Source of the DNA: Rhodospirillales bacterium | GTDB taxonomy: Bacteria; Pseudomonadota; Alphaproteobacteria; Micavibrionales; Micavibrionaceae | Assembly: GCA_020638285.1 (NCBI GenBank) | Contig: JACKIV010000002.1 | Location: forward strand, 62,001-126,000 | Length of the DNA: 64,000 nt | Reading direction: 5' to 3' | Shown here: positions 16,485 to 25,050 of the stretch, in pieces | Layout: every line of letters starts with the position of its first letter | Numbering within the stretch: the first letter of the stretch is position 1 | Made by a program: the position numbers and the translations under genes | The notes under the pieces: generated by a model | Seen by the model: only the letters and a program-made list of their open reading frames with translations | What the model was told of the DNA's origin: nothing | Database searches by the model: none

Positions 16485-17326
16485 CTCGGGTTTTCTGCCG
16501 TTCGCATCGGCTTTATCGCGGGTTTCGGAGAGACAGGCTTCTTCTCACGCGACAGGGGCGCGCCCGCTGCGGGCAATATCGCGTTCATCGCCTGTGCTTC
16601 CTGAACCAGAGCCAGTTTTTCCTCCACCGATTGAATCGGCACCGGAGGAGTCTGCGCGGCCGCACCACCTGCGACCATGGTGGCGATTTCCTGAACGTCT
16701 ATTTTCGGTTCGGGGTGGAGGCGGTTATAGGCCAGCTGTTCGTCTGAAAGCTGGAATCCCACCAACAGACGATACGGCCCCGCCGTTCCTCCCGCCAGGC
16801 GAATCGGCAAAGTATGATGCAGTGTTTCTTCCTGCGTCACCCGGTCCTGTCCCTTGTCATAGGACAGTGAGGCCGCGTGGATTTCCTTGGCGATGATTTT
16901 TCCGCTATCCGTAGTCAGGGCAACGAAATAAGGATAGGCAAAGCTTGGCTTGTCTGATGGCTTGGTGCGCGCCCGTGGACCCAAAGATCCCGTCAGGGTC
17001 AGTGTCAGATCAAGGGAGACGTTTGTGGCGCCCATCTCCCGGCAAACGGTCTTGATGTTGGCAATCCGGACGGCAGAAATCTCGTTTTCCGGTGTGGACG
17101 GAGCCATGGGCGCAAATTCGTTCAGGTTGCGGAGTTCCTGAACCACTTCGGCTTTTGGGCAATCCATTGCAACCGTCTGTCTTTTCTCGACAATCGGCCA
17201 AAAATCAGGAAACTTGAAATCGGCAAAACGGGTGCCGATATCGTTCATCGTCTCGCAGCCCGTCAGCAGCAACGCCATCAGAGCAAAAAAAGCGAGCGTT
17301 TTTCGTGAAAAACGCAAAACAGCCAT
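16481..17326 (-). CDS. predicted lipoprotein, unknown function
   Basis: 281 residues. The N-terminus is a lipoprotein signal (RKTLAFFALMALLLTGC) with the lipobox LLTGC; the residue after the Cys is Glu, so outer-membrane sorting is plausible. The body includes 'DCPKAEVVQELRNLNEF', 'NIKTVCREMGATNVSLDLTLTLTGSLGPRA' and 'GPYRLLVGFQLSDEQLAYNRL'. A Pro/Lys-rich C-terminus follows ('PVSPKPAIKP'). No domain is recognised. It is translationally coupled to gmhA, hinting at a cell-envelope role, which is inference. Confidence 0.75.
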   Translation of the reverse strand: MAVLRFSRKTLAFFALMALLLTGCETMNDIGTRFADFKFPDFWPIVEKRQTVAMDCPKAEVVQELRNLNEFAPMAPSTPENEISAVRIANIKTVCREMGATNVSLDLTLTLTGSLGPRARTKPSDKPSFAYPYFVALTTDSGKIIAKEIHAASLSYDKGQDRVTQEETLHHTLPIRLAGGTAGPYRLLVGFQLSDEQLAYNRLHPEPKIDVQEIATMVAGGAAAQTPPVPIQSVEEKLALVQEAQAMNAILPAAGAPLSREKKPVSPKPAIKPMRTAENPR

Positions 17327-17438
17327 GGGGTCCCTCGTTCACACCGACGCCGGTTGAAAACACCCTCTTTGTTTTTTTATTTTATGATTGAAGGCACCAT
17401 AACCGAAAAAAGGATGGAAAGGCAAGAGGGCGTTTGCC

Positions 17439-18296
17439 CTAGGGTGAGACGGGTGAAGAGGGGGGCGTCGAAAGTCCGGAATATAGGGGTTGGGGCGGCC
17501 AGTTCTGAACCAGAGCCATGACGGCATTTTGAACCATCATCGCGCGGCGGCGTTCGGGCAGGGGTGTCTGGTCTCCTCCGGCCCGCGCGCGGTCGAAGGC
17601 GGGGCAAAGGCCGGTCTTGAAAAAGCCGCAAAAATCCAGATGATTCTTCAGGTCCGGACGCTTGGCCAGACGCTGGGCTTCCTGCGCGGCGTCAAGGGCC
17701 AACTCAAATTCGGCTTTCAGGGAAAATTCAAAATTTTCTACATAATCAAGAGGATTTTTGTAGGGCGGAAGAAAATTTAGATAGGATCTCTCGATGCTCA
17801 ATTTGCGATCCAGATCCACAACCCATTCCGGATCCGCGATCTTTGTGCCGGGAAGAATGGCAGCCAGCGCGGAGGCAAGGGTTTTGGCGTTTTCTTTTTC
17901 GTCGGCCAGAATGTGGAACCAGTTCCACAGGGGCAGGGATTCCCGGCAAGGTCCGTTTTTGTATAACGGGAGGGTCGGGTTGAAATGTAAAAAAACATCA
18001 ACGCGTTTGATAGGGCGGTATGTGCGTCCGGCAGGCGTAAAGCAGGGAGCGCCGAGGCTGTCATCCCTGATCCGGAATTCAATCTCCGGATTGATATCAA
18101 GGATTCGATCATGGGCCAGAGCCTTGATTGCCAGCCTGCGCCGTGTCTGGGTGGGAAGGTCCATATCGGACTCGAGATATCGCCTGTTCCTGTCCTGAAT
18201 GTCGTTCCACGAATTCTGGAGGGCCATATAAAGGCCGAACGGGCCCGCAAAGGCGCTCGGTGTCCCTGAGTTTATTTCTTCCCAGTTCAAAGCCAT
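17439..18296 (-). CDS. hypothetical protein
   Basis: 285 residues starting MALNWEEINSGTPSAFAGPF. It is soluble-looking, rich in aromatic and charged residues ('NSWNDIQDRNRRYLESDMD', 'WNWFHILADEKENAKTLASALAAILPGT', 'LDYVENFEFSLKAEFELALDAAQEAQRLA'). It has a possible zinc-like 'DFCGFFKTGLCPAFDRA' segment with only two Cys. No family is recognised. It is oriented the same way as the lipoprotein gene, with about 110 bases between; composition is normal for the window. Confidence 0.65.
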   Translation of the reverse strand: MALNWEEINSGTPSAFAGPFGLYMALQNSWNDIQDRNRRYLESDMDLPTQTRRRLAIKALAHDRILDINPEIEFRIRDDSLGAPCFTPAGRTYRPIKRVDVFLHFNPTLPLYKNGPCRESLPLWNWFHILADEKENAKTLASALAAILPGTKIADPEWVVDLDRKLSIERSYLNFLPPYKNPLDYVENFEFSLKAEFELALDAAQEAQRLAKRPDLKNHLDFCGFFKTGLCPAFDRARAGGDQTPLPERRRAMMVQNAVMALVQNWPPQPLYSGLSTPPSSPVSP

Positions 18297-18365
18297 AGCG
18301 ATATCTTCACTCTTTTCAAAGGCGCCGCGACCATACCTTTTTTTTATCGTTCTGCAAATAAAAAA

Positions 18366-18974
18366 TCAGGGAGATTCGATGCGAAGGACCCGGATGGCCG
18401 TTTCTCCATAGCGTTTTTCGCAGAGGATTTCGACATTTTCCCATGTCCCGAAATCCGGATTTTTGAATTCATCCGCGGCGGCTTCCAGAACCACAACGGC
18501 GTCCGGGGCGATCCACTGCTCTGTTTTCAGGGCAAAAAAAGTTTTTGAAATCAGGTCGTTCCTGTAAGGCGGGTCAAGAAATACAAGAGTTGCAGGCAAA
18601 GAACCCGTGGGCCGCAGGCCGGGGTGGGAGGCATCGACCCGCCGTACGAGGGCGCGGTTTTCCAGCCCGAGAGAGGACAGATTTTCGCGGCACAGGCCCA
18701 GGGCCGGGTCGGCCAGATCGAAAAACGTGGCATGGGTCGCGCCATGAGACAGGGCCTCTATGCCCATCGCTCCGGTTCCGCAAAAAGCGTCCAGAACAAC
18801 CGCGCCTGTAACCAGTCCCCGCGCATTGAGGATATTGAACACGGCTTGACGGACCTTGTCGGCGGTCGGGCGGATGGCTCTGCCTTCTGGCGCGCGAATC
18901 CGGCGGCCACCAAACGTGCCGCCCGTAATGCGCAGAGTGTGGCTATGGTGACGGTGAGGTGTTTTTCCGGGCAT
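18366..18974 (-). CDS. rsmD: 16S rRNA (guanine966-N2)-methyltransferase
   Basis: Methylates G966 of 16S rRNA. The SAM-dependent Rossmann domain shows 'LRITGGTFGGRRI', 'RPTADKVRQAVFNIL', 'VVLDAFCGTGAMGIEALSHGA' (SAM motif I) and 'VFLDPPYRNDL' (DPPY catalytic motif). It is 202 residues from ATG 18974; the open frame continues to 19097, but the extra residues are antisense to the pseudouridine synthase and do not resemble the family. It is probably cotranscribed with the upstream pseudouridine synthase gene, 19 bases apart. Confidence 0.92.
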   Translation of the reverse strand: MPGKTPHRHHSHTLRITGGTFGGRRIRAPEGRAIRPTADKVRQAVFNILNARGLVTGAVVLDAFCGTGAMGIEALSHGATHATFFDLADPALGLCRENLSSLGLENRALVRRVDASHPGLRPTGSLPATLVFLDPPYRNDLISKTFFALKTEQWIAPDAVVVLEAAADEFKNPDFGTWENVEILCEKRYGETAIRVLRIESP

Positions 18975-18993
18975 TGAAGTCTGGCCTTGAGTC

Positions 18994-19731
18994 TTATTTG
19001 AAAAACCCGGAAATCTGTTCGCGCATGGTGCGGGCGGGCATTTCCCGCACGGCGCCTTCGGCCAGATTCCCCAGTTGAAACGGGCCATAAGCCACACGGA
19101 TCAGGCGGTTGACCTTCAGGCCCAGATGCTCCAGAACCTTGCGAATCTCGCGGTTTTTGCCTTCCTGAAGCCCCATGGCGATCCAGCAATTATCACCACG
19201 CATGGTTTCCACGGTTGCGTCAATCGGGGCGTAATGCACGCCCTCGATGGTCATTCCTTTTGATAAAGCCTCCAGAGCCTTGACGTCCGGATGGCCGTAG
19301 GCGCGCACGCGGTAACGCCGTTTCCAGCCATTGGAGGGCAATTCCAGATGGCGTGACAACTCGCCGTCATTGGTCAGAAGGAGGAGACCTTCGGTGTTCA
19401 AATCCAGCCGCCCGACGCTCACGACCCTGGGCAGATCAGGGGGCAGGGCGTCAAAGACAGTCTTGCGGCCTTTCTCGTCCCGGGCGGTTGTCACGAGTCC
19501 TGCCGGTTTATGATATAAAAACAACCGCGTAGGCTCCTTGTCCGCCAGAATTTTGCCGTCAATCTGGATCACATCCGGGGCGGTCACGACACAGGCCGGT
19601 GTTTCCAGAATCTTGCCATTGAGCGAAACACGCCCTTCGGCGATCAGGGCCTCGGCCTGACGGCGGGAACAATGTCCGGCGCGTGCGATTCTTTTGGCAA
19701 TTCGTTCGCCCTTGTGGTTGTCTTGGGTCAT
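18994..19731 (-). CDS. RsuA/RluB family pseudouridine synthase
   Basis: 245 residues. An S4 RNA-binding domain occupies the N-terminus ('RIAKRIARAGHCSRRQAEALIAEGRVSLNG'). The synthase domain follows, with the catalytic motif 'VVSVGRLDLNTEGLLLLTNDGEL' (Asp nucleophile) and 'GLQEGKNREIRKVLEHLGLKVNRLIRVAYGPF', typical of RsuA/RluB/RluE enzymes. RluB (23S U2605) is the likeliest homologue, but substrate choice within the family cannot be called from sequence by eye. Its ATG overlaps the start codon region of the divergent tadA. Confidence 0.9.
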   Translation of the reverse strand: MTQDNHKGERIAKRIARAGHCSRRQAEALIAEGRVSLNGKILETPACVVTAPDVIQIDGKILADKEPTRLFLYHKPAGLVTTARDEKGRKTVFDALPPDLPRVVSVGRLDLNTEGLLLLTNDGELSRHLELPSNGWKRRYRVRAYGHPDVKALEALSKGMTIEGVHYAPIDATVETMRGDNCWIAMGLQEGKNREIRKVLEHLGLKVNRLIRVAYGPFQLGNLAEGAVREMPARTMREQISGFFK

Positions 19732-20224
19732 GATGTCTCCTGATCCTGTGGACGAAAGCCGCCACGCCGAAACGGACCTTATCCGAATGCGCGCCGCACT
19801 GGAAGAGGCACGTAGAGCCGCCGCGCGTCAAGAGGTCCCCATCGGGGCCGCTTTGGTCGATTCACGCACCGGGGCGATCGTGGCACAGGCCGGAAACGAA
19901 ACGCGGGAAGGGTGCGACCCTACGGCCCATGCCGAAATTCTGGTGATTCGTCAGGGGTGCGCGGCGGCGGGGGTGCAGCGGCTTCCTGAATATGATCTTT
20001 ATGTCACTCTGGAGCCCTGCGCCATGTGCGCGGCGGCGATTTCGTTTGCGCGCATCCGGCGACTGGTGTTCGGCGCGCCGGACCCCAAGGGCGGCGGGGT
20101 GGTCCATGGCCCGCGCTTTTTCGACCAGCCAACCTGCCACCACCGCCCGGAGGTGACAGGCGGCGTGAGTTCGGACGACTCCGCAGAGATGCTCCGGGCG
20201 TTTTTTCGGGCGCGGAGGGTGTAA
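19730..20224 (+). CDS. tadA: tRNA-specific adenosine deaminase
   Basis: Converts wobble A34 to inosine in tRNA-Arg(ACG). The cytidine-deaminase-like zinc motifs are 'DPTAHAEILVIRQGC' (HAE) and 'YVTLEPCAMCAAAISFARIRRLVFGAPDPKGG' (PCxxC). It is 164 residues from ATG 19730; 19733 and 19787 are also possible, the last matching the shortest family members. It is divergent from the pseudouridine synthase, with overlapping start regions, so the two share a very short promoter zone. Confidence 0.93.
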   Translation: MMSPDPVDESRHAETDLIRMRAALEEARRAAARQEVPIGAALVDSRTGAIVAQAGNETREGCDPTAHAEILVIRQGCAAAGVQRLPEYDLYVTLEPCAMCAAAISFARIRRLVFGAPDPKGGGVVHGPRFFDQPTCHHRPEVTGGVSSDDSAEMLRAFFRARRV

Positions 20225-20238
20225 GGGACAGATGACCC

Positions 20239-22299
20239 TTAAAACATCTTCCCGCCACTGAAATGAATGAAGGCCACCGTCAAAATGACCATCGCAGCGA
20301 TAAGGCTTGAGACGAGCGCGGCGACCTGACGGCCCGTTGAGCGCCCGAAACTCGTTGCAGTGGTCGTCTGGGCTTCCAGACGCTGGCGATCCTTGCGCAA
20401 GGATGCGTATTCCCGCATCGCCTTGCGAAAAGCAACGTAATCCTTTTGGAAGGTTTCGGTGTTCTCGACATGAGACGCCATTTTTCCCAGATCGCCGGAA
20501 TCCCGCGCTTTTTCGACCTTTTCACGAATGGTCTTACGCAAATCGCGATCATGATAGAATTGATAGACGGGTTCCATCAACCCTGCGATACATCGGGACA
20601 GATGAGGAAAGCTCGGGAGCCGGGCGCGTTTTTGTATGCTGGCCAGAGCTTTGAGGGTCCCTAAAACCTGTTTGCTGCGTTCGCTTGCGCCGATCTCCGG
20701 CAGATAGGGGTCAATCGCCTTGCGTTCCTTGACCGAAAGAAACGCAGCAATATGCCGATCAAAGAATGGCGCAGTATCGGGGTTTTTTGCTATGATTTTT
20801 TCAAAGGCTGACATTATGTCTTCCGGACTTCGGACATAATAATCCCTGAATCGTTCGCTCAGGCATGGCGCCTCCGGGTTCAGGATATAAGCGCAACGCT
20901 CAATCCCGTATCCTATGTTTTTCTGGCGCAGGAAGGCGCGGCAGGAATCGTATCGGGAAATAAGCGTACCTACGTCCAGATTCGCTGATGCCTGCATATC
21001 CAGCCAGAATAGAATGGTATTTTGCCCGATGATCTCCGCATAGGGCGTCAGATCCTTTTTCTGGAAGATGGCGGAGGCCAGTGCCGCACCAAGTCCTTCC
21101 GCCTTGACACTCACGCCCTTATAGCGAATCGGCGCTCCCGGATCGAGCGCAATCGACAGGCGACACGCAAGCCGGTCCCAATGACCGGGACCTCTCCCGA
21201 AATCCTCAAGGGATGTCAAAGCCGTTTCAAGCCGTTGCAGACCCGGTTTATCTTCAAGTGACCGGGCAATCCATTGTTCAAGAGTTCCGCTTTCGATCAG
21301 ATCGGCGGTTTCGGGAAGATTCGTGTGCAGATCCATAGCCAGAAGCTGCGCCCGGAAATATTTCTGCCCCGCGAAGGTAATGCTGCGGGGTGCCTTGAGT
21401 TTTCTTAAACTTTGTTTGGGACTCAGACGCTGGCCATCAAGCCATGCCTGAACATCCTCCAGCGCCCAGCGCTGTGCCGGATCGTCATACAAAAGTCCCC
21501 GGAGCAGTTCCAGAATTGCCCCTGTAAAGCGGTCTTTTCCTGTCAGGGCGGAATAGCTCCCGTTTTCAATCTTCTCAAAAATAACCTGACGGGGCCCCAT
21601 CCCTTCCAGAGGATCATTGTGCCGAAGAAGAACCGCCAGAACGACTCCCAGCGCATACAGGTCATCGGCTTGAGTTCCCAGACCGCGGGCCATGGGATCG
21701 GCCATTGCGCGCTCAACCGGTTCATAAAGCGCAGGCTGCATCGCGGAAGGCGGACCGGACAGGGCATCCCCTAAAACAAGCCGCTCAAGCCCTTTGCCGC
21801 CACCATTAAAAAGATTTGAAACCCGAATTCCTCCATGAATGAAGTCCTTGTTTCGGAATTCCGTCAGCACACCCACAATGGGCCGCACCACGAATTCAAG
21901 AACGTCTTCCTGACGCAAAGCAAACGCCATCGGATTGCCGGTCGGTGAGACAAGGGGGTCTCCAAACCCGTTTTCATAAACCAGGACAAATCGCTCGGCT
22001 TTTTCCGGTGGCCAGAAAACAGGGCCGTATGCCACCAGACGCACCAGCGCCGGATGGGAAAAGACAGCAAAAATATTTGCCGCCTCGCTGCGCGGTGTCA
22101 TGTGAGGTGCGCAGATCAGGGCAATTTTCGGCCCGCCGAGCTTTCCGGTCCCAACTGCGGCAAAGGCCCGGACAGGACCGATATCAAGGACGGGCAAGGG
22201 TTTGTCTGCGCGTATTTCAATCTCGTCACTAAAGTGGACACCGCCCGGCGGGGGCGGAGGGTCGGTCTGGGGTAAGGCGGAGGCGAGCGTATCGGGCAT
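20239..22299 (-). CDS. membrane-anchored protein with Ser/Thr kinase-like (pseudokinase) domain
   Basis: 686 residues. Residues about 30-310 resemble a Hanks-type kinase: 'KIALICAP', a hinge-like 'RFVLVYENGFGDP', a degenerate catalytic loop 'FIHGGIRVSNLF' (HRDxKxxN expected; the Asp is Gly), 'RLVLGDALSGP' in place of DFG, 'ALYEPVERAMADPMARG' in the APE position, 'QADDLYALGVVLAVLL', and 'DDPAQRWALEDVQAWLDG' (subdomain XI). A long helical region follows, including 'REKVEKARDSGDLGKM'. A C-terminal membrane helix ('AALVSSLIAAMVILTVAFIHF') ends the protein. The lost catalytic Asp suggests a scaffold or sensor rather than an active kinase. Partner unknown. Confidence 0.75.
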   Translation of the reverse strand: MPDTLASALPQTDPPPPPGGVHFSDEIEIRADKPLPVLDIGPVRAFAAVGTGKLGGPKIALICAPHMTPRSEAANIFAVFSHPALVRLVAYGPVFWPPEKAERFVLVYENGFGDPLVSPTGNPMAFALRQEDVLEFVVRPIVGVLTEFRNKDFIHGGIRVSNLFNGGGKGLERLVLGDALSGPPSAMQPALYEPVERAMADPMARGLGTQADDLYALGVVLAVLLRHNDPLEGMGPRQVIFEKIENGSYSALTGKDRFTGAILELLRGLLYDDPAQRWALEDVQAWLDGQRLSPKQSLRKLKAPRSITFAGQKYFRAQLLAMDLHTNLPETADLIESGTLEQWIARSLEDKPGLQRLETALTSLEDFGRGPGHWDRLACRLSIALDPGAPIRYKGVSVKAEGLGAALASAIFQKKDLTPYAEIIGQNTILFWLDMQASANLDVGTLISRYDSCRAFLRQKNIGYGIERCAYILNPEAPCLSERFRDYYVRSPEDIMSAFEKIIAKNPDTAPFFDRHIAAFLSVKERKAIDPYLPEIGASERSKQVLGTLKALASIQKRARLPSFPHLSRCIAGLMEPVYQFYHDRDLRKTIREKVEKARDSGDLGKMASHVENTETFQKDYVAFRKAMREYASLRKDRQRLEAQTTTATSFGRSTGRQVAALVSSLIAAMVILTVAFIHFSGGKMF

Positions 22300-22506
22300 T
22301 GGAAAAATCGAAATCCTTTCTCCCGACAGTATAATCCCAAACCCGTAAAGGACCAGCAGCGATATTGCCTGCTTTTTGCGATTTATTCTATGCTATGCAA
22401 AATAAAGGCGACTCTTTTTCCAAAAGCAGGGAGGGGAGTCTCTTCCTTAATAACTCTGCGCCTTTGTGGCGAAAAACCTGAAAAACACCCTTTTCATCAG
22501 GACAAC

Positions 22507-22535
22507 TTGCTCCTTTTGCAGGAAATCGGTATAGA
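22507..22535 (+). promoter_or_regulatory. probable trpB promoter
   Basis: TTGCTC (22507-22512), a 17-base spacer and TATAGA (22530-22535), 25 bases before the trpB start. Upstream (22455-22475) is a single arm of CTCTGCGCCTTTGTGGCG type that resembles half of the palindromic elements elsewhere in the window. Confidence 0.5.
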
Positions 22536-22560
22536 CTTGCCCGGGAAGGATTTTGCAAAG

Positions 22561-23793
22561 ATGACAGAAACGGTAAAAAAGCCGAGCGGAACCGGATCAT
22601 GGCGTAAGGGCCCTGACGAAAAAGGGCATTTCGGGATTTATGGCGGGCGGTACGTCTCTGAAACGCTGATGCCCCTGATTCTGGCCGTTGAAGCCGCGTG
22701 GGATTCGGCGCGCGCGGACCCGGCCTTCTGGTCTGAATTCAACGGGTTGATGGCCGATTATATCGGCCGTCCCAGCCCGCTTTACTTCGCCGAAGCCGCC
22801 ACACGGCACTTTGGCGGCGCCAGAATTTATCTCAAACGCGATGAACTGAACCACACCGGCGCGCATAAAATCAATCATTGCCTCGGGCAAATCCTTGTGG
22901 CCCGCCGGATGGGCAAAACCCGTATCATCGCCGAAACCGGCGCAGGGCAGCACGGAGTCGCAACGGCAACCGTTTGCGCCCTGTTTGACATGCCCTGCAC
23001 CGTCTTTATGGGCGCGCAGGACATAGAGCGGCAAAAGCCGAATGTGTTCCGCATGAAGCTTCTGGGCGCCGAAGTTGTGCCGGTCACTTCCGGTTCATCC
23101 ACGCTGAAAGACGCCATGAACGAAGCCTTGCGCTACTGGGTCGGAAACGTCCATGACACTTATTACCTGATCGGGACGGTGGCAGGACCGCACCCCTATC
23201 CTGAAATGGTGCGGGATTTTCAGTCTGTCATCGGACAGGAAGTCCGCGACCAGATCATGGAGAAAGAGGGCCGCATGCCCGACAGCCTTGTGGCCTGTAT
23301 CGGCGGCGGGTCAAATGCGATGGGCCTGTTTCACCCGTTTCTGGACGACCCGGATACGCGCATGATCGGCGTGGAAGCCGGCGGCCACGGCGTAGACACG
23401 GACAAGCATGCGGCAAGCCTGACCGGCGGCAAGACGGGCGTTTTGCACGGCATGAAAAGCTATTTCCTGCAAAACGATGACGGCCAGATTACCGAAGCCC
23501 ACTCGATTTCCGCCGGACTGGATTATCCGGGCATCGGCCCGGAGCATGCCTGGCTGCATGATATGAAGCGCATCGAATATGTCTGCGTTACGGACGATGA
23601 GGCGCTGGAAGCTTTTCAGCTTCTATCGAAGCTGGAAGGGATTATTCCGGCGCTGGAACCTTCCCATGCATTCGCGCATGTCGCCAAAATCGCCTCCGGC
23701 CTGCCAAAAGACCATTTAATGGTGATGAATCTTTGCGGTCGCGGAGACAAGGACATCTTTACCGTGGCCGAGCGGTTGGGAACGGAACTGTAA
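22561..23793 (+). CDS. trpB: tryptophan synthase beta chain
   Basis: PLP enzyme condensing indole with serine. Motifs are 'GHFGIYGGRYVSETLMP', 'RDELNHTGAHKINHCLGQ' with the PLP Lys at residue 103, 'GAGQHGVATATVCALF', 'CIGGGSNAMGLFHPF' (phosphate loop), 'HSISAGLDYPGIGPEHAWL' and 'NLCGRGDKDIFTV'. It is 410 residues from ATG 22561; a longer frame from 22390 lacks family resemblance. The usual partner trpA is 16 kb upstream. A gene for a secreted protein follows about 66 bases downstream. Confidence 0.96.
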   Translation: MTETVKKPSGTGSWRKGPDEKGHFGIYGGRYVSETLMPLILAVEAAWDSARADPAFWSEFNGLMADYIGRPSPLYFAEAATRHFGGARIYLKRDELNHTGAHKINHCLGQILVARRMGKTRIIAETGAGQHGVATATVCALFDMPCTVFMGAQDIERQKPNVFRMKLLGAEVVPVTSGSSTLKDAMNEALRYWVGNVHDTYYLIGTVAGPHPYPEMVRDFQSVIGQEVRDQIMEKEGRMPDSLVACIGGGSNAMGLFHPFLDDPDTRMIGVEAGGHGVDTDKHAASLTGGKTGVLHGMKSYFLQNDDGQITEAHSISAGLDYPGIGPEHAWLHDMKRIEYVCVTDDEALEAFQLLSKLEGIIPALEPSHAFAHVAKIASGLPKDHLMVMNLCGRGDKDIFTVAERLGTEL

Positions 23794-23859
23794 GAATGAC
23801 TCTCTGCCCACGGTACAATCCCGTTTTCCATGGCGGGAAGAGTGTGATACGATTCGCGT

Positions 23860-24411
23860 ATGCGTTTGTTTTGCCTGTTTTGCATGATCTGCCTTTTTTC
23901 TGCTTTCTCGGTCTGCCCGGATGCGAAGGCGCAGGAATCTGTTCCTTTAAAATCCGTGCCGGAAGCCGCTGCGCCGCAAGCTCCGGATACGCCTGCGTCT
24001 GCCCCCTTGAAAGGGCAGGTTAAAATTGATCCGGTGGATATGGCAGATATGCAGGCTTTCTATGGCCGCTGTGCGCAAAACACCATAACGGCGACCTATT
24101 ACGATTGCCGCTGTCTGGCCGTGAAATATCTGGACAAGCGCCTTGAGCTTGGACGGTATTATTCACCGGAAGAGCTGATGTTCCAGATCCAGAAGGAATG
24201 CACCAATACGACCGAAATTGCAGGATATTCCTATGGCGTTTGCACAAAACAGCTTGCCCTGATGGACCGCGCGGAAAACTCGGAGGCTTATTGCGAGTGC
24301 TTTGCCAACGCCTTTGCAAAAGCCTATCAGGCAAACCCTCAACTCAGCTCCCGTTACGTCCAGATTCTCCAGCGCAACGCCTACGTCAAATGCGCTGAAC
24401 ATCGCAGGTAA
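23860..24411 (+). CDS. exported cysteine-rich hypothetical protein
   Basis: 183 residues with a signal peptide (RLFCLFCMICLFSAFSVCPD, cleaved near AKA-QES) and a Pro/Ala-rich linker. A globular domain follows with seven Cys residues in a regular pattern ('FYGRCAQNTITATYYDCRCLAVKYLD', 'QKECTNTTEIAGYSYGVCTKQL', 'AYCECFANAFAK', 'AYVKCAEHRR'), suggesting disulfide-bonded helices in the periplasm. No family is recognised. It sits 6 bases ahead of the Sco-type gene in the same direction, so it could be cotranscribed with an oxidase assembly factor; that link is inference. Confidence 0.75.
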   Translation: MRLFCLFCMICLFSAFSVCPDAKAQESVPLKSVPEAAAPQAPDTPASAPLKGQVKIDPVDMADMQAFYGRCAQNTITATYYDCRCLAVKYLDKRLELGRYYSPEELMFQIQKECTNTTEIAGYSYGVCTKQLALMDRAENSEAYCECFANAFAKAYQANPQLSSRYVQILQRNAYVKCAEHRR

Positions 24412-24417
24412 AGAAAC

Positions 24418-25032
24418 ATGCTCGCTTCTCCTCGTGTCGCCGCCTTTCTGGCCGTTCTCCTGTTTGCTCTTTTGTTTGCCGGTGCATGGCTCGTGCGCCA
24501 GTCGGATGAAGCATCTGGAGCCCTGCGACCCTTGATGTCCGGTACAAAAATCGGCGGAGATTTTACGCTGACCGATCAAAATGGCGGGACGATCACGAAC
24601 GCAAGCTGGCCGGGGAAATTCAGACTGGTCTATTTCGGGTTCACATACTGCCCCGCCATCTGCCCGACCGAGCTTCAGAAAATCGCAGGTGTTTTGAAAA
24701 AACTTGGCCCGGATGCGGCACAGATTCAACCGATTTTCATCACCGTGGATCCGGAGCGGGATACGCCCGAAATTCTCAAATCCTATGTTGCTCTGTTCGA
24801 TGACCGGCTTGCGGGGTTGACCGGAACGCGCGCGCAGATCGACGCGGTCTTGAAATCGTGGCACGTCTATGCCGCCAAAGTTCAGGATCCAGGCGCATCC
24901 GATTATACGATGGATCATTCTTCTTTTACGTACCTGACGGGGCCGGACGGCACGCTGCTGGCGCTGTATAAGACCGCCGACACGATTCCGGATATCGCAG
25001 AGGATATCCGGAGCAAAATTCCGGGTCGTTGA
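24418..25032 (+). CDS. SCO1/SenC family copper chaperone
   Basis: Delivers copper to the CuA site of cytochrome oxidase subunit II (ctaC at 59342). 204 residues: one N-terminal membrane anchor ('VAAFLAVLLFALLFAGAWLV'), then the thioredoxin-fold domain with 'GGDFTLTDQNGGTITNASWPGKFRLVYFGFTYCPAICPTELQKI', including the copper-binding CxxxC (CPAIC), 'PIFITVDPERDTPEILKSYV' and the metal-binding His in 'YTMDHSSFTYL'. All copper ligands are present. Confidence 0.93.
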   Translation: MLASPRVAAFLAVLLFALLFAGAWLVRQSDEASGALRPLMSGTKIGGDFTLTDQNGGTITNASWPGKFRLVYFGFTYCPAICPTELQKIAGVLKKLGPDAAQIQPIFITVDPERDTPEILKSYVALFDDRLAGLTGTRAQIDAVLKSWHVYAAKVQDPGASDYTMDHSSFTYLTGPDGTLLALYKTADTIPDIAEDIRSKIPGR

Positions 25033-25050
25033 AAAATCCAGATGGACGCT

